A stretch of 64,000 nt of DNA from Pterois miles (lineage: Eukaryota > Chordata > Actinopteri > Perciformes > Scorpaenidae): the NCBI GenBank assembly GCA_947000775.1, contig CAMQGK010000008.1, forward strand, positions 16,067,501 through 16,131,500, given 5' to 3'. Below are positions 49,264-61,044 of the stretch, piece by piece. The notes beneath the pieces are model-generated. The model did not search any database, was not told the origin of the DNA, and was given only the letters and a program-made list of their open reading frames with translations. Positions within the stretch are counted from its first letter, which is position 1; each line of letters opens with the position of its first letter. Made by a program: the position numbers and the translations under genes.

Positions 49264-49787
49264 TAGGGCTGTCAGTGGATTAAAATATTTAATCGCAAAT
49301 TAACCACACAATTTTTGTCATATCAACATGGGAGTGGACAAATATGCTGCTTTATGCAAATGTATGTATGTATTTATTATTGAAAATCAATCAGGGACAG
49401 TAACTAGACAATATATGCAATATGCTCAAATCATAACATGTCCAATTGCAGCCCAACAGGCAACAACAGCTGTCAGAGTGCTGACTTGACTGACTTGATC
49501 CAGACTGACTGATTACCATAAAGTGTAAAGGGGAGACTGGTGGGGACCCAGAGAACCCATTTACATTCACACATCTTTTATCTTTAGCTAAAATTTAGCT
49601 AAAGTTTTTATGCTAAAGTCAGTACATGTGAGGGTTTCTAGACAATAGTTGTCATTTCGTTTGCATAAAGCAGCATATTTGTCCACTGCCATGTTGAATA
49701 GTGTTAATACTTGAACAGATGAAAAATGTGTCATTAATTTGCGATTAATCACAATAAACAATCACAACATACTGATTGACAGCCCTA
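49264..49787. mobile_element. Fold-back derivative of the TAGGGCTGTCAA-type transposon
   Basis: Both ends are the family's left end in opposite orientations. Left: TAGGGCTGTCAGTGGATTAA, then CAACATGGGAGTGGACAAAT and ATGCTGCTTTATGCAAATGT. Right, in reverse complement: TAGGGCTGTCAATCAGTATG, then CAACATGGCAGTGGACAAAT and ATGCTGCTTTATGCAAACG. Only a shortened core (GAGAACCCATTTACATTCAC) remains between them. The arms are about 150-190 bp. Confidence 0.6.
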
Positions 49788-51039
49788 AATACAACATATA
49801 AATGTTACTTAAGTTTAAAATGCTGTATTTTTCTTGTAGTGGCATTGATCTTAAACATTACATCTGGCAGTAAATAATCTTGTAATGTCCGAACTTGATG
49901 AAAATGTCTTGTTTTTCCCTTTTGTTACCTTTGTCCTGGAAAACTGTGGCACGTCACCATGACATTGATAGACAGACGTCAAAATACTGTTTTTTTTCTG
50001 GTCGTAAGAAGACTCTTGAGTGAGCTTTCAACCCTGAAACTTGGAAGACTGAAAGGTGGAGAGAGGTGTAAGCAAAGAGGAAAATGCCTCAGGAAGGGAG
50101 AAAGGTTGCTGGGTTTTTTCTGATAAGGGTGAAAAAAACTTTCTCTGCTTTTAGTGAATTCTTGTGATAGACACGTGTCAACATGCTCCATCTTTATCCT
50201 CCTCCTCCTGTTTGGTTTCTCTCTGACCTTAAACATAGTGCACACAGGGACGTGACTGACAGGTGTCAGCCGGGTCTTTGTGTGCTGGTCGTGACCTTTG
50301 ACCTCTCTGATTGGAGAGATGACTGATGGTGGACAGGTGTCAAAGCACACTTTTATTTTCTGTGGCGGCGGTCAGAAGCACTTTTCGGTGAACTCTTGAA
50401 GGTCACATGTCTGGTCTGGAAGCAATGGGTCTAATTTTCGCCTTTTCAAAGAGAGAAATGTTGACTTTGCTGTGATTCATTTGCCGTGAAAGCTTTTATA
50501 TGTGCTGTCAGCTTGTTTCTCCTTTGGCTCTTGCTTCAACAGCTTTGTTGGGAATAAAGAAACTGTTTTTTTCATGAGCAGTGATGCCGCCATTGCTGGA
50601 CAAAGTCAGGAGTAAGTGCAGTAGATAAATGGATGGATACCACAGAGATTGATGGGTGCCAAAATGGCTGTTTTTGTTTCTTGATAAAAGTCCACTTTCC
50701 CTGCTTTTAGTGACCTTTAACCTCTTGTCTGTAAAATGGAGATGGACAGTGAGAGAGCTGTGTGAGGAGTGGATGTAGAAGTACGCAGGTGAAGAAGAAG
50801 AGTTTAAATTATAAAATCACATTTTCCTCCTCTCCTGCAAAGATAAATGGCCTTTGGTTCACAGTGTTCATAGCAGAAACATTACATAATCATAACTGTG
50901 TGTCTGTGCGGAGAGCGTAAACATGATGAATTCTGGGTGACCCTGACGTTTGGCCATTAGGAATGGGAACACGGTAATTCCCCAACGGTCCCAAACAAAT
51001 AAATCCTGCCCACAGCCGGAATAACCATTAACAAGTCTG

Positions 51040-52790
51040 CTAAACAGTGAGAGGAGGAGGAGGAGGAGGAGAGGGGACCAAGAGGTTTGGATGAAGAGGG
51101 GAAGAAAGAGGGGATGGAAAGATAAGGGGAGGAGGAGGAAACAAGGAGAACAAGAGGAATAAAAAGGAGTAAAGCTGATGCAAAGGGAGGAAAGAGGGGA
51201 AGATGGAGTAAAGGAGGAGGATAGGATAGGTGAATGTGTGGCTAAATTGTAATATATGTGCTCAGCAGCAAAGCTACTCTTCTGCCATTTTGGACTGAAA
51301 GCGACTACCGGATGCCAGTGAAACTACAAAGTGCCGTTCAAGCGGTGACGTACCCCATCGCTGAATGCACCTGATTGGTCCCTGGTTTTCAAACAGGAAA
51401 CAACATGGCGACCTGCTCGTAAAATAAAAAGTAATTCCGTCTAAACAATCCACCAAAATCTACTGACAACATTTTAAGTTTTGATGCAAGTTTCGTGAGC
51501 CGGCTGTGTCATGCTGCATAAAGGACTGATCCGCGCCTTTTTCACTCTAGACCGGTAACGGCCAATGAGGAAAGTCCAACACTCGGCCGACCAATCGTGT
51601 AACTTCATCACTCAGTGACAGACTTTTGTGTTTTAAGAGCCGTCCCTCTGCAGTCCAGCCAAAAAATGGAGAGAAAGAAAGAATATAGGAAAAAGAGATA
51701 GGAGAGAGGGAGGGGTAAAAAGAAGAAAGGGACGCGATGAAGAAGAGGGTGAAGAAAGAACTGGAGTATGAAACTAGTGGGGGTGGCTGGAGGGATGGAA
51801 AGTTGATTGACAGAATGAGGAGAGTGTAAAATAAAAAAGGGGTGAGGAGGGATGACAGAGAATAGGAGGCTTAACAGAGAGGGAAAGAAAGGGAACAATG
51901 AAAGAACGAAGTGAATGAAAAAATGAGTAAAGTTGACTTTGAGAGAATTAGAGAGGAGAAAAGGGAGGTAAAAGAGGAGAAGGGAAAACAGGGATAAAAG
52001 TAAGAAGGGAGTGAGGGGGAGGATAGAGAGGAGGAAGAAGAGCAGGTGAGGAGGAGGAGGTAAATGATGGAGGGAGGAGAGTAACTAAGGAGGGATAGGA
52101 AGAATAAATACAAAGAGGAGAGAGAAAGGAGGAAGAGGAGGGGTGCAGAGAGGGGGAAGAAAGAAGGGATGGAAAGATGAAATTTAATTTGGAGAGGAGG
52201 GAAAAGGGAGGAGAAGAGAGGGAGGAGTACACTTGACAGACAGGATGAGGAGAGGGAGGAGGTAAAAAGAGGAAGAGATGAAATTGAGGGGAAAGGAAGG
52301 AGTAAAGTTGATGGACAGAATGAGGAGAGCGCAAAGTTAAAAAGGTGAGAAGGTAAAGCAGGAAGAGAAGGGGAGAAGATGAGAACGAGGCATAATGGAG
52401 AGGTAAAGAAAGTGGAGGATGAAACGAATGAGTAAATAAGAGAAAGAAAGAAAAGTTGAGAAAGAAATGTTGGAAAGACAGAAAAGAGGAAGAGATGTAA
52501 GACGGGGAGAAGAGGGCTGAAAGAGGAGTAATGTTGACTGACAGAATGAGGAGAGTGCAAAGTGAAAAAGAGAGAGGGAGAGAATGGAGGGATGGAGAGA
52601 TGTAAAAACCAAGCTGAGAGGACAGAAAGTACAGAAATAAAATGAGGGTAAGACATGAGAGGAGGAAGGGATGAAAGGAGAGGTTGACTGAACGTTAAGA
52701 AGGGAGAGAGGAAGAAAAGATACGAGAAAGGAGGGAGGGAAGGAGGGAGAGGGGAGGGAGGACCCCATTAGCTGAGGAGAAACGAGAGAA
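51040..52790 (+). repeat. Purine-rich degenerate repeat
   Basis: Long G/A-rich tract interrupted at 51240-51600 by ordinary sequence. The phrase GTTGA(C/T)TGACAGAATGAGG with GAGAG(T/C)GCAAAG recurs at 51802, 52306 and 52533, with weaker versions near 51932, 52232 and 52681. Most spacings are near multiples of 75 bp. Open frames on the minus strand (Ser/Leu/Phe) are compositional. Confidence 0.7.
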
Positions 52791-52876
52791 AACAAACAAG
52801 AAATGTGAGGCGAACACGTCACTTTGTTTTTCTGCTCGTCCCCCCACCATAGAAGAAGAATCTGAGGAAGCAATAA

Positions 52877-52878
<2 letters not shown>

Positions 52879-52947
<69 letters not shown>
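52879..52947. repeat. (TG)n microsatellite
   Basis: About 34 uninterrupted units at the right edge of the purine-rich block. Confidence 0.97.
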
Positions 52948-52948
<1 letters not shown>

Positions 52949-53399
52949 GAGACAGGAGCGATAGCGGCGGGGAGGTCATGGCGAGGTGAGAGAGGGGGAG
53001 CGAGACGGAGAGACAAGTTCAGCGAGAGGTGAGGAGAGAAAGACCTGCTGCTGTCTCTCCCCGAGAACGAGTGTGTGTGTGTGTGTGTGCTTGTACAGCT
53101 ATCATTGTGAGGTCCAGTTTGAGTTTTAGACCATCGGAGTGAGGACATTTTGGCCGGTCCTCACCTTCAGACAGACCCTCAGAGGCCTTTTTCAGGGCTT
53201 AAACTTGGTTTTAAGCTCCAGGTCAGAATTAGGTTTAGGTTAGGGTTGGGTCAGGTATTAAGTAGTGATGGTTAAGGTAAGGGTAAGGGGCTAGATAATG
53301 GGTTTTGTCCTCACAAAGATAGAAGTCCACGGCTGTGTTGGGGTGAATCGGGGGTCAGGTGTGTGTTTGCCAGGACGACCTGCTGGCTCGTTTTTTTTG

Positions 53400-54307
53400 G
53401 AAACGCTCTGTTTCTATTTTTTCTTCTTCATCTCTTTTCCATTTTCATCACTCTTATCTCATCCTCCTCTTCCTCCTCCTCCTCTGGTCCTCCCTCCTTG
53501 TTGCTCTTCTCCTCTGCTCCCTCCCTCCCTCCATCGCTCCTCCATCCAAACTTACCTACTGACCTCAAGTTCACCCACAACTCCCCCTGCTCCTCTCCTC
53601 TTTTCTCTCCTTTCCTTTCTCCTCTCTTCTCCTCACTACTTCCTCTTCTTTTCTTCTCATCACCTCTCCTCTTCCCTTTCTCCTCCCCTCATCTTCTTAT
53701 TCTCTTCCTCTTTTTTCTCTTCTTTATCTTTTCTGTCTCTCTCCTCCTTGTTTCCTTTACTTTTATATCCCCTTCTCCTTTTCTCTTCCTCTGTCTCCTC
53801 CCCTCACCTGCTCATTCTCTTCCTCTTTTGACTCCTCTCCCCATCCTTTTCCCGTCTTCTTTCTCTCCTCCTCTTTATCTTCTCTTCTCTCCTTGTTCCT
53901 CTCCTCTTCTCATTTTCTTTCCTTTTCTTTCATCTCTCCTCGCCTCTCCTCTTCCCTTTCTCTTTCCCTCATCTTCTCATTCTCGTCCTTTTCTTTCTCT
54001 ATTCTCGTCTCTTACTTCCTTTCCTTTTCTGCTTTTCCTCTATTCTTCTACTTCTCCTCTTCATAATTTCCTTCTTTCCTCTCCTCATTTTCTGTTCATT
54101 TTGTCTTCTCTCATCTATCACTCTTCACATCTCTTCTTACCTCTACATTCTCTCTCACTTCATTTCCTCTGCCCTTCTCTCATCTCCTTTCCTTTCAATT
54201 TTTCTCCCTCCTTTACTCCTCCACCTTTCTTTTCTCATCCTCAACCTTTCTTTCCCTTAAATAAAAAAAAAAAAGAGAAAGGAAAGGAGGGAGAAAAAAA
54301 AAGAAAT

Positions 54308-54353
<46 letters not shown>

Positions 54354-54434
54354 AAAAAAAGAAGAGAAGGAAGAGAGAAAGAAAAGAAAAAGAGGAGAAA
54401 AAGGAAAAAAGAAGGAAAGAAGGAGGAAAAAAAG

Positions 54435-54471
<37 letters not shown>

Positions 54472-54590
54472 AAGAGAGGAAAAGGGGGAAAAAAAGAGAA
54501 AAGAGAGAAAAAAGAAAAGAAAAGAAGAGAGAGGAGAGAAAGGAAAAAGAAAGAAAAGAAAGAGAAGAAAAGTGAAGTTAGAGTAAAGGG
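53400..54590. repeat. Pyrimidine tract followed by purine and poly(A) tract
   Basis: 53400-54248 is C/T-rich ((TCCTC)n-like); from 54255 it switches abruptly to A/G-rich, including A runs at about 54314-54351 and 54433-54468. The two halves could pair as a long imperfect hairpin or form an H-DNA type structure. Non-coding. Confidence 0.75.
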
Positions 54591-55557
54591 TTAGTAAAGA
54601 CAGTGAAGTTAGAGTAAAGACAGTTAAGTTAGAGTAAAGACTGAAGTTAAAGACAGTGAAGTTAAAGACAGTGAAGTTAGAGTAAAGACAGTGAAGTTAA
54701 AGACAGTGAAGTTAGAGTAAAGACAGTGAAGTTAAAGACAGTTAAGTTAGAGTAAAGACAGTAAAGTTAGAGTAAAGACAGTGAAGTTAGAGTAAAGACA
54801 GTGAAGTTAGAGTAAAGACAGTGAAGTTAAAGACAGTGAAGTTAGAGTAAAGACAGTGAAGTTAGAGTAAAGACAGTGAAGTTAGAGTAAAGACAGTGAA
54901 GTTAGAGTAAAGTTAGAGTAAAGACAGTGAAGTTAAAGAGTGAAGTTAGAGTAAAGACAGTGAAGTTAGAGTAAAGACAGTGAAGTTAGAGTAAAGACTG
55001 TGAAGTTAGAGTAAAGACAGTGAAGTTAGAGTAAAGACTGTGAAGTTAGAGTAAAGACAGTGAAGTTAGAGTAAAGACTGTGAAGTTAGAGTAAAGACTG
55101 TGAAGTTAGAGTAAAAACAGTGAAGTTAGAGTAAAGACAGTGAAGTTAGAGTACAGAGTGAAGTTAAAGAGTGAAGTTAGAGTAAAGACAGTGAAGTTAG
55201 AGTAAAGACTGTGAAGTTAGAGTAAAGACTGAAGTTAGAGTAAAGACTGTGAAGTTAGAGTACAGACAGTGAAGTTAAAGACAGTAAAGTTAGAGTAAAG
55301 ACTGTGAAGTTAGAGTAAAGACTGTGAAGTTAGAGTAAAGACTGTGAAGTTAGAGTAAAGACTGTGAAGTTAGAGTAAAGACTGTGAAGTTAGAGTAAAG
55401 ACTGTGAAGTTAGAGTAAAGACTGTGAAGTTAGAGTAAAGACAGTGAAGTTAAAGACAGTAAAGTTAGAGTAAAGACTGTGAAGTTAGAGTAAAGACTGT
55501 GAAGTTAGAGTAAAGACTGTGAAGTTAGAGTAAAGACAGTGAAGTTAGAGTAAAGAC
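54575..55557 (+). repeat. Minisatellite, 20-bp unit GTGAAGTTAGAGTAAAGACA
   Basis: About 50 units. The main form is 20 bp; a 15-bp variant GTGAAGTTAAAGACA lacks five bases. Units with AAAGACAGT dominate the left side and AAAGACTGT the right (after about 54995), so variants are clustered. It ends at unique sequence GCGATCTGAATGATGGCGCT. It follows directly after a purine-rich poly(A) region. Confidence 0.9.
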
Positions 55558-56639
55558 AGCGATCTGAATGATGGCGCTCAGTCTCCAGCTCGTCTATGAG
55601 TGACTCTGTGTTGCTGAATATTATCTTCCTGCTGTGTAAACTCACTGATCCAGGCTGACTTCCTCTACATCGGACCACCTCAGCATCCATCTTTATCTGA
55701 CTTACCTTCAGCTTGTATTTACCTCTCACGTCGTCATATATCTAAAGATAATCAGCCACACAGCTGTGCTTTATGTAACTGTAACTGTTGTTATTGGTGT
55801 AACTGTTGTTATTGGTGTGTGTACCTGTTTGTGTGTCAGCCTGTTTTCATGCAGCCCGAGTGCGTTTGTGTTGTTTATACGGGAAGATTAGCAGGTCAAA
55901 CCTCGGCCGTGCGAGGGTGAAGCCGAGGACAAAGGAGAGCGAGAGGTGAATACAGAAGTGAAAGGACCAGGGGGAGGAAGGGAAGTGTGGGAAGAAGAAG
56001 GGAGGGAGGGAGGGAGGGAAAGATCAGGAAGTCCAAATCAGCCGTTCGTCTTGTAGTCTCGCTCTACAGCCAGATTTAGAGGAAACATCAGTTTCAATAA
56101 CTACGCTGAAACATTTAGGACTCTTCCTGTTTTCAGCTCTGATGAGGTCAGCTCAGGTAAAAGACGTGACCTCTTTACTCAAAGTGATCCGATTCAGTCA
56201 GTCAGTCTCTCGGTCTTGAGTTTGAATTAAATGTAAACTACGTAATGTTAAAAGTCTGCTTTCGTAGCTTGATTAATTCAGGATTTGAGGGGTTTAAGGC
56301 TCTTGCTTTTCTGTCTGATCTCATTAAGTAAAGTGCACATTGTGTAAGTACCTCCACTGTGTTTATTCAACCAGCAGGGTGTCTTAAGTCAAAGTGAATT
56401 ACCACCAAACGCTACAGATCAGGCTGTTCTCAGACACTGTTTCTACCTGTACTAACAAACAGTAATGCACTGTAATTCATATACATCCCATGAAATCAAT
56501 TTGTTTGTAGTTGTGAACCAGGAAGTATAAAGAGCGACACATGCTGCGTTGGGAAGAGGTCGGGGTGGATGGATGGGTGGAAAAAACACCTTTTGCCTTT
56601 CACCAGAGTACAGAAGCAAAGAGAGGAAACTCCCGCAGC

Positions 56640-56825
56640 CACTGCTGCCATTTTGGACTGAAAACGCTTATTATATTTATAATATTTTATTGTTCAACAC
56701 AGGCCATTTCGGTAGAATATGACAGTAGAATAGAAATGATTTAACTTTTCTACGGCTCATTTTAGGTGGACGTTTTACTGGCATCCAGTAGTCGCTTTCA
56801 GTCCAAAATGGCAGAAGCGAAGCTC
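56640..56825. repeat. Inverted repeat, GCCATTTTGGACTGAAA
   Basis: GCTGCCATTTTGGACTGAAA near 56643 is the reverse complement of TTTCAGTCCAAAATGGCAG near 56797, with about 130 nt between. A related copy with GCCATTTTGGACTGAAAGCG, CTACCGGATGCCAGT is at 51283-51322. This suggests a small fold-back element. Confidence 0.5.
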
Positions 56826-59328
56826 TGCTGTTGGGTGCTGACGAAGTTCTTTGCTCTCTCCCAGGTTGCTGGTGAAACCTGACGTCAACGTTGTTCTTTG
56901 TCACGTAACCACTTCCGTTATTTCAACCCAACCAACACAATCTTTTACTAAACTTAATTAAGTAGATTTATTGCCTTACCCTAATTAAGTTGTTTTGTGT
57001 GAAAAGAATGTATGCATATAACCGTAGACGTATAGATGTAGATGCTGGATGCTTCAGCCCATTGCAGCGATACGGCGATGTGGGCGCCATATTGGACCTG
57101 GCTGGTGATACTAGTGAACGGGGGAGCTGCTGGTTTTCTGGTTAAAAAGCACTATAACGTCTACATTTCTCAACCGATTTCAGTGAGCTGTTATTATATT
57201 ACAGGGTTTATGAGTCTAAAAATAAAGTTTTGTCTCGTAGTCTGTTAGCTGCAGTGCCACAGATCGAGTGTCAGCAGGCTTCTTTCTGTTTGCTGCTGAA
57301 GGACCAGATGTCCTGCAGGTCCAGCAGCTGATCCAGATTACAGCGACCTTCATCTCCTCGTTCACCTTCTTGAATCCCATCATTCCTTCTTCTGTCTCCA
57401 GACTTTGAAAGCGTGTCACCCACATCTTCCTCCTCTTCCCTCCTTCCTGTTGGTGGTTGCAACTCTGTCGCCCAACACTCTTCACCCTCCTCTCCCTCTT
57501 ATCTATCCATCTTCGTCTGCCCTTCCTTTACCCCGACTCTCTCTCTGTCTGCGCTGTTATCCGTTTCTATCCATCTGTGTCTCTTTCCATCTCTACTCTC
57601 TCTCATTTTCTCCCCCACATGTGGTTTTGCTCTCCCTCTCCTCCTCTTCTCTCATCCCTCGCTCACATATGGTTTCTCTCTCTGGATCTGTTTGGTGTTA
57701 CCCAGAGTTCACTGGGGCTCCCTGCTTGTGTGTGTGTGTGTGTGTGTGTTACAGAGGGAGATAGACAGTGTGTATGTCTGCAGACGTACGGGTTTGCCTG
57801 CCTGGGCCTGTTTATATCTATGTGTGTGTGTTCGTTAGAGTTCAGCAGGGCAGCAGCAGGTTATGCAACAGTTTCAGATGTGGGCCGTTTTAGAGGAAGA
57901 CTCCACTCCTCCTCTTCTTCAGTCTCCTTCCTTCCTTCAACCCTCTTTCTCTCCTCTGTTGCATTTATAATGTGTTTATTTACCTGAATGTGAATCTGTA
58001 TAGTTAAAAAAGCCAGAATTGAGCAACGCGGTGGATTTCTGGTAGATGTGTGAAGTGTTATTATGACGTTAATGTAAACATCAGGATGGTGTTGCACCAC
58101 CTATTTATAAATCCTTCTTAGAAACTCTGAGCTGGGTTGCAACATTTAGGGCTGTGAAGGTGAAGGAAATTCCCCTGCGGTGATAATTATTTGCTCAACA
58201 GTGCAATATGCATTTTTCATATTTGCTAATTACTTAATTCATTCATATTTTTGTTGTGCTTTATTGTGAGGCTATGATTAGTTATATTAATGACAAAAAG
58301 GTTTTCCAGTATTGTGGTTATTGTGACAGCTCTGGCAACATTAAAACTTGTAAAGGCAATGTAGGAATTGGTTGCTAGGAAACATCAGTAGCAGCGTTCA
58401 ATCAGAAGCAATCAACGATGTAAACAGGAAGTAGCGTCTCAAGCTTATCTTACAAAATAAGTTACACTTAACCAACAACCCCATGTTAATGCAGGTGTGA
58501 CTTTAAGAACTATATTTATATAAACGCCATTTTATTTATGCACGCAAACATGGAGAAATATGTTTCAAAGTTAGATATTTGACCCTCATTATAAGTGAAT
58601 GCTGCTGATTGTGCTAATAACGGCTGTTGGGTTAGCATAACGTTTTGTTCTCAGGTATATTATGTTAAATTTAATTTTAAAAATGTCCAGTTTAATTCGT
58701 TATTAAACAGCGTTTTGATCAGGTTGTCACAATATCAGCTGCCATGTTTCTACAGTAGCCCAGAGTGGACAAACCAAACACTGGCTCTAGAGTGGTACCC
58801 TCAAGGCCACCGTAGTTCGCTTGTGAAATGGCAGTAATGTGAACTGCAGAGTGTTAAACCGTAGTACCGCCCGCCGCCGTCTGACTTCCGTTGCTACTGA
58901 AGTAGTTATTTTGGTATGGATGGTGTCTGAGCGAGGTGAGCGGTGTTAGTTTCAGTTGGGGTTTTTCAGTTGGTTGCAGTCTGCAACCACACCCCTAGAT
59001 GCCGCCACAATTTGCCCGTAAAGACAAACCTCTGGCTCTGGAAACACGATCACATCATAGTTGCGTAAATTTCACTAAACTGACAGATTCTGTCGCAATA
59101 TTTAACATTTCCGGCAATATTTATTAGCTTTGAAGCTGCTAGATGTTGCTGTTTTTAAACTGCTAACCAGATCTTACTCAACATGTGTTAACACAGTGTG
59201 TTAGTGTTGGAGCCAGCGATCTGCTGGATGATGCTGGTGTTTGTGTTCTCGCTGATAACCGAATCTCCTGGGAGTGTTTCTGTGAGTCAACAGCTTTCAT
59301 AACTCTTTATCTCTTTGTTTGTCTTTAG

Positions 59329-59441
59329 CTCCTGGAACTGTTCACCCAGTGGGATTGGTCGACTTACCTGGCTGACTACGGCAAACCCACCTGTAAATAC
59401 CTGAGAGTCAACCCACACACTGCACTGGCCCTGCTGGAGAA
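59329..59441 (+). CDS. exoc6b: EXOC6B, window exon 9
   Basis: 113 nt, phase 0 start after gtttgtctttag, ending GAG-AA before gtaaga (phase 2). It encodes residues 323-360: LLELFTQWDWSTYLADYGKP, TCKYLRVNPHTALALLE and a split Lys. WDWSTYLADYG and KYLRVNP are near-invariant in vertebrate Sec15. The donor is built so that intron retention reads Lys then TAA at once, truncating the protein right after LLEK. It lies 30.4 kb downstream of exon 8. Confidence 0.97.
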
Positions 59442-60362
59442 GTAAGACTTTTATTCATCCACTGTTTTTCCACTCTTTCCTCATCCTGGTTCATCTGTCC
59501 TTATGTTCTTTGACTCATTTCCGTCTTCTAATCCATTAAAATGGAGCTGAAGTAATTAAACACCAATTAGACCAACAGATCATTCATTTTCAAACAAAAC
59601 TGCCAAACAGACTTTGCTTCCTGCCTTTCTCTGTTTTATTTAATATCTTTGGGTTTACAGTTGTCATGCACATTTCATGATCGATTTAAGGCAGGGCAGT
59701 TTTATTTACATAGCACATTACAGTACATAGTTTTCATATTACACAGTAGTTCAACATTTTGGGAAATAGGCTTACTGGCTTTCTTTCAGAGCGTTAGATG
59801 ACATCTAACCCTGACCCTCCAAGACGTGTATGGTGAGCTATTTTAACATTTAATAGTTAGATTGGATACGTCTCGCAGATATCCATAATTCAGTTCTTCA
59901 TAGTCAAAATGAATATTTCAGTAAAGGATGTCACCATACCAGAAATTTAGTAGTCGATACCAACATTAGTGAAACTCTACGATTCTTCATACCAATGCGA
60001 TATCGTGGTACAAAACAAAGTAAAACCATAAATCCCATGTACTTCCACTCCTTTATAACCGTTTGCATACTTCATATCAAGACAATGTTAACGTATTTAC
60101 GTTAGCCCAATACTTATTCTTACTGAATAGAGCCTGATCACATTATAATGTGTAAAGGATTACAGCTAGTTAGCGTTAGCTGTTAGCAGTCGGTAAGCAG
60201 CACTGCTGCATCCCAGACACATTTTCTCTTGTTGCCGGGATGATGGGATGCCGTTAGTGTTGAGCCCTGACGATAACTGCTGTAGAAAAACAAGTATCAT
60301 CACGCTTTCAGAAATTTGGCATCAACTTGGTACCAAAGTATTGATCCCATGACATCCCTACA

Positions 60363-60490
60363 TTTCAGATATCCACAATGTCATTCGTCCTAGGAAAAAT
60401 GATGTCACTTTTACCATTCATGTGTATTTGGTTTTCAGTTTCAGATATCCACAATGTCATTCGTCCTAGGAAAAATGATGTCACTTTTAG
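60363..60490 (+). repeat. 76-bp tandem duplication with a palindromic core
   Basis: TTTCAGATATCCACAATGTC at 60363 recurs at 60439. Each copy carries the near-palindrome TCATTCGTCCTAGGAAAAATGA centred on CCTAGG. Identity over about 50 nt is very high, so the duplication looks recent. A more diverged relative may lie around 59875-59930. Confidence 0.7.
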
Positions 60491-60559
60491 ATTTTTGGTT
60501 CAGATTGACCAAAATCACACAATATCACAAACTAAGCAGCAACTCCTGTGGTCTGTGAC

Positions 60560-60846
60560 GTAAAATTACTAAAATGATTAAGAGCATTGATAACAGCTTC
60601 GGTTCCCTATCAGAAACATAGACTGTATAGCTGTCTCACGGCCGCCAGAATAGCCTAAACAAAGCGTACACTTGAACTGATATTGATTTTTTTAAAGTGT
60701 CCCGTCCACAGCAGTACGTTTCTTTGCTCCAATGCTGGTACTTTGTCTGTGGGCGAACACACCGTCATCTACTGTCGGTAATACACTGACTATGGATAAG
60801 TACCTCATACAACCCCACTAAAAAAAAACTCAAACTAGCCCTTTAA
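60560..60846 (-). mobile_element. Single-arm fragment of the long-TIR transposon
   Basis: Matches the right arm of the element at 62774-63995 in the same orientation. It shares CTGTATAGCTGT with the folded copy at 34551-35060 and, with the 62774 element, ACTTTGTCTGTGGGCGAAC, TCATCTACT, ACACTGAC, TCATACAACCCCACT and the terminal CCCTTTAA. The left arm is absent, so it is a truncated or solo arm. It lies in the last coding intron, 200 nt upstream of the candidate microexon. Confidence 0.6.
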
Positions 60847-61044
60847 CACAGACATGAGACTGAAATCTTATTGGAAAAAAGCAAATAAGTGTATTTCCCA
60901 AGATTTTACATTTAATGGAAAAATAAGTGAAGTGCAGTCGTACATCAAAACATTAGTTGACTTTCTGAGCGCTCCATCCACCTTTACCTCCATCTAAACT
61001 GCTCTTTCTGTCTCCTGTCTGTCCTCTGCATTATGTTCTGACAG

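Larger units (their letters stand above)
28884..59328 (+). other. exoc6b: exoc6b 30.4 kb intron between window exons 8 and 9
   Basis: The largest intron. In order: C/T-rich 28.9-29.05 kb, MITE 29.6-30.06, GC-rich stretch 31.9-32.5, TG run and transposon 33.0-33.9, fold-back element 34.55-35.06, pyrimidine arrays 35.7-37.0, transposon 37.7-38.07, SINE 40.0, higher-order minisatellite 41.0-41.9, transposon 43.6-44.2, MITE 46.4-47.1, fold-back transposon 49.26-49.79, purine tract 51.0-52.8, pyrimidine/purine switch 53.4-54.6, 20-bp minisatellite 54.6-55.56, inverted repeat 56.64-56.83, C/T-rich 57.4-57.7. The intervals 30.1-31.8, 38.6-39.9, 44.2-45.1, 47.97-49.2, 49.8-51.0, 55.6-56.6 and 57.9-59.3 kb show no gene or repeat I can name. 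I found no nested gene on either strand. Confidence 0.85.

Noticed and set aside
51871..54310. Long Ser/Leu/Phe frames over purine and pyrimidine tracts
   Set aside because: Same compositional cause; no motif, no splice structure.
54575..55557. CRISPR-like array of short repeats
   Set aside because: The units are contiguous with no unique spacers, and the genome is a vertebrate's; it is a minisatellite.
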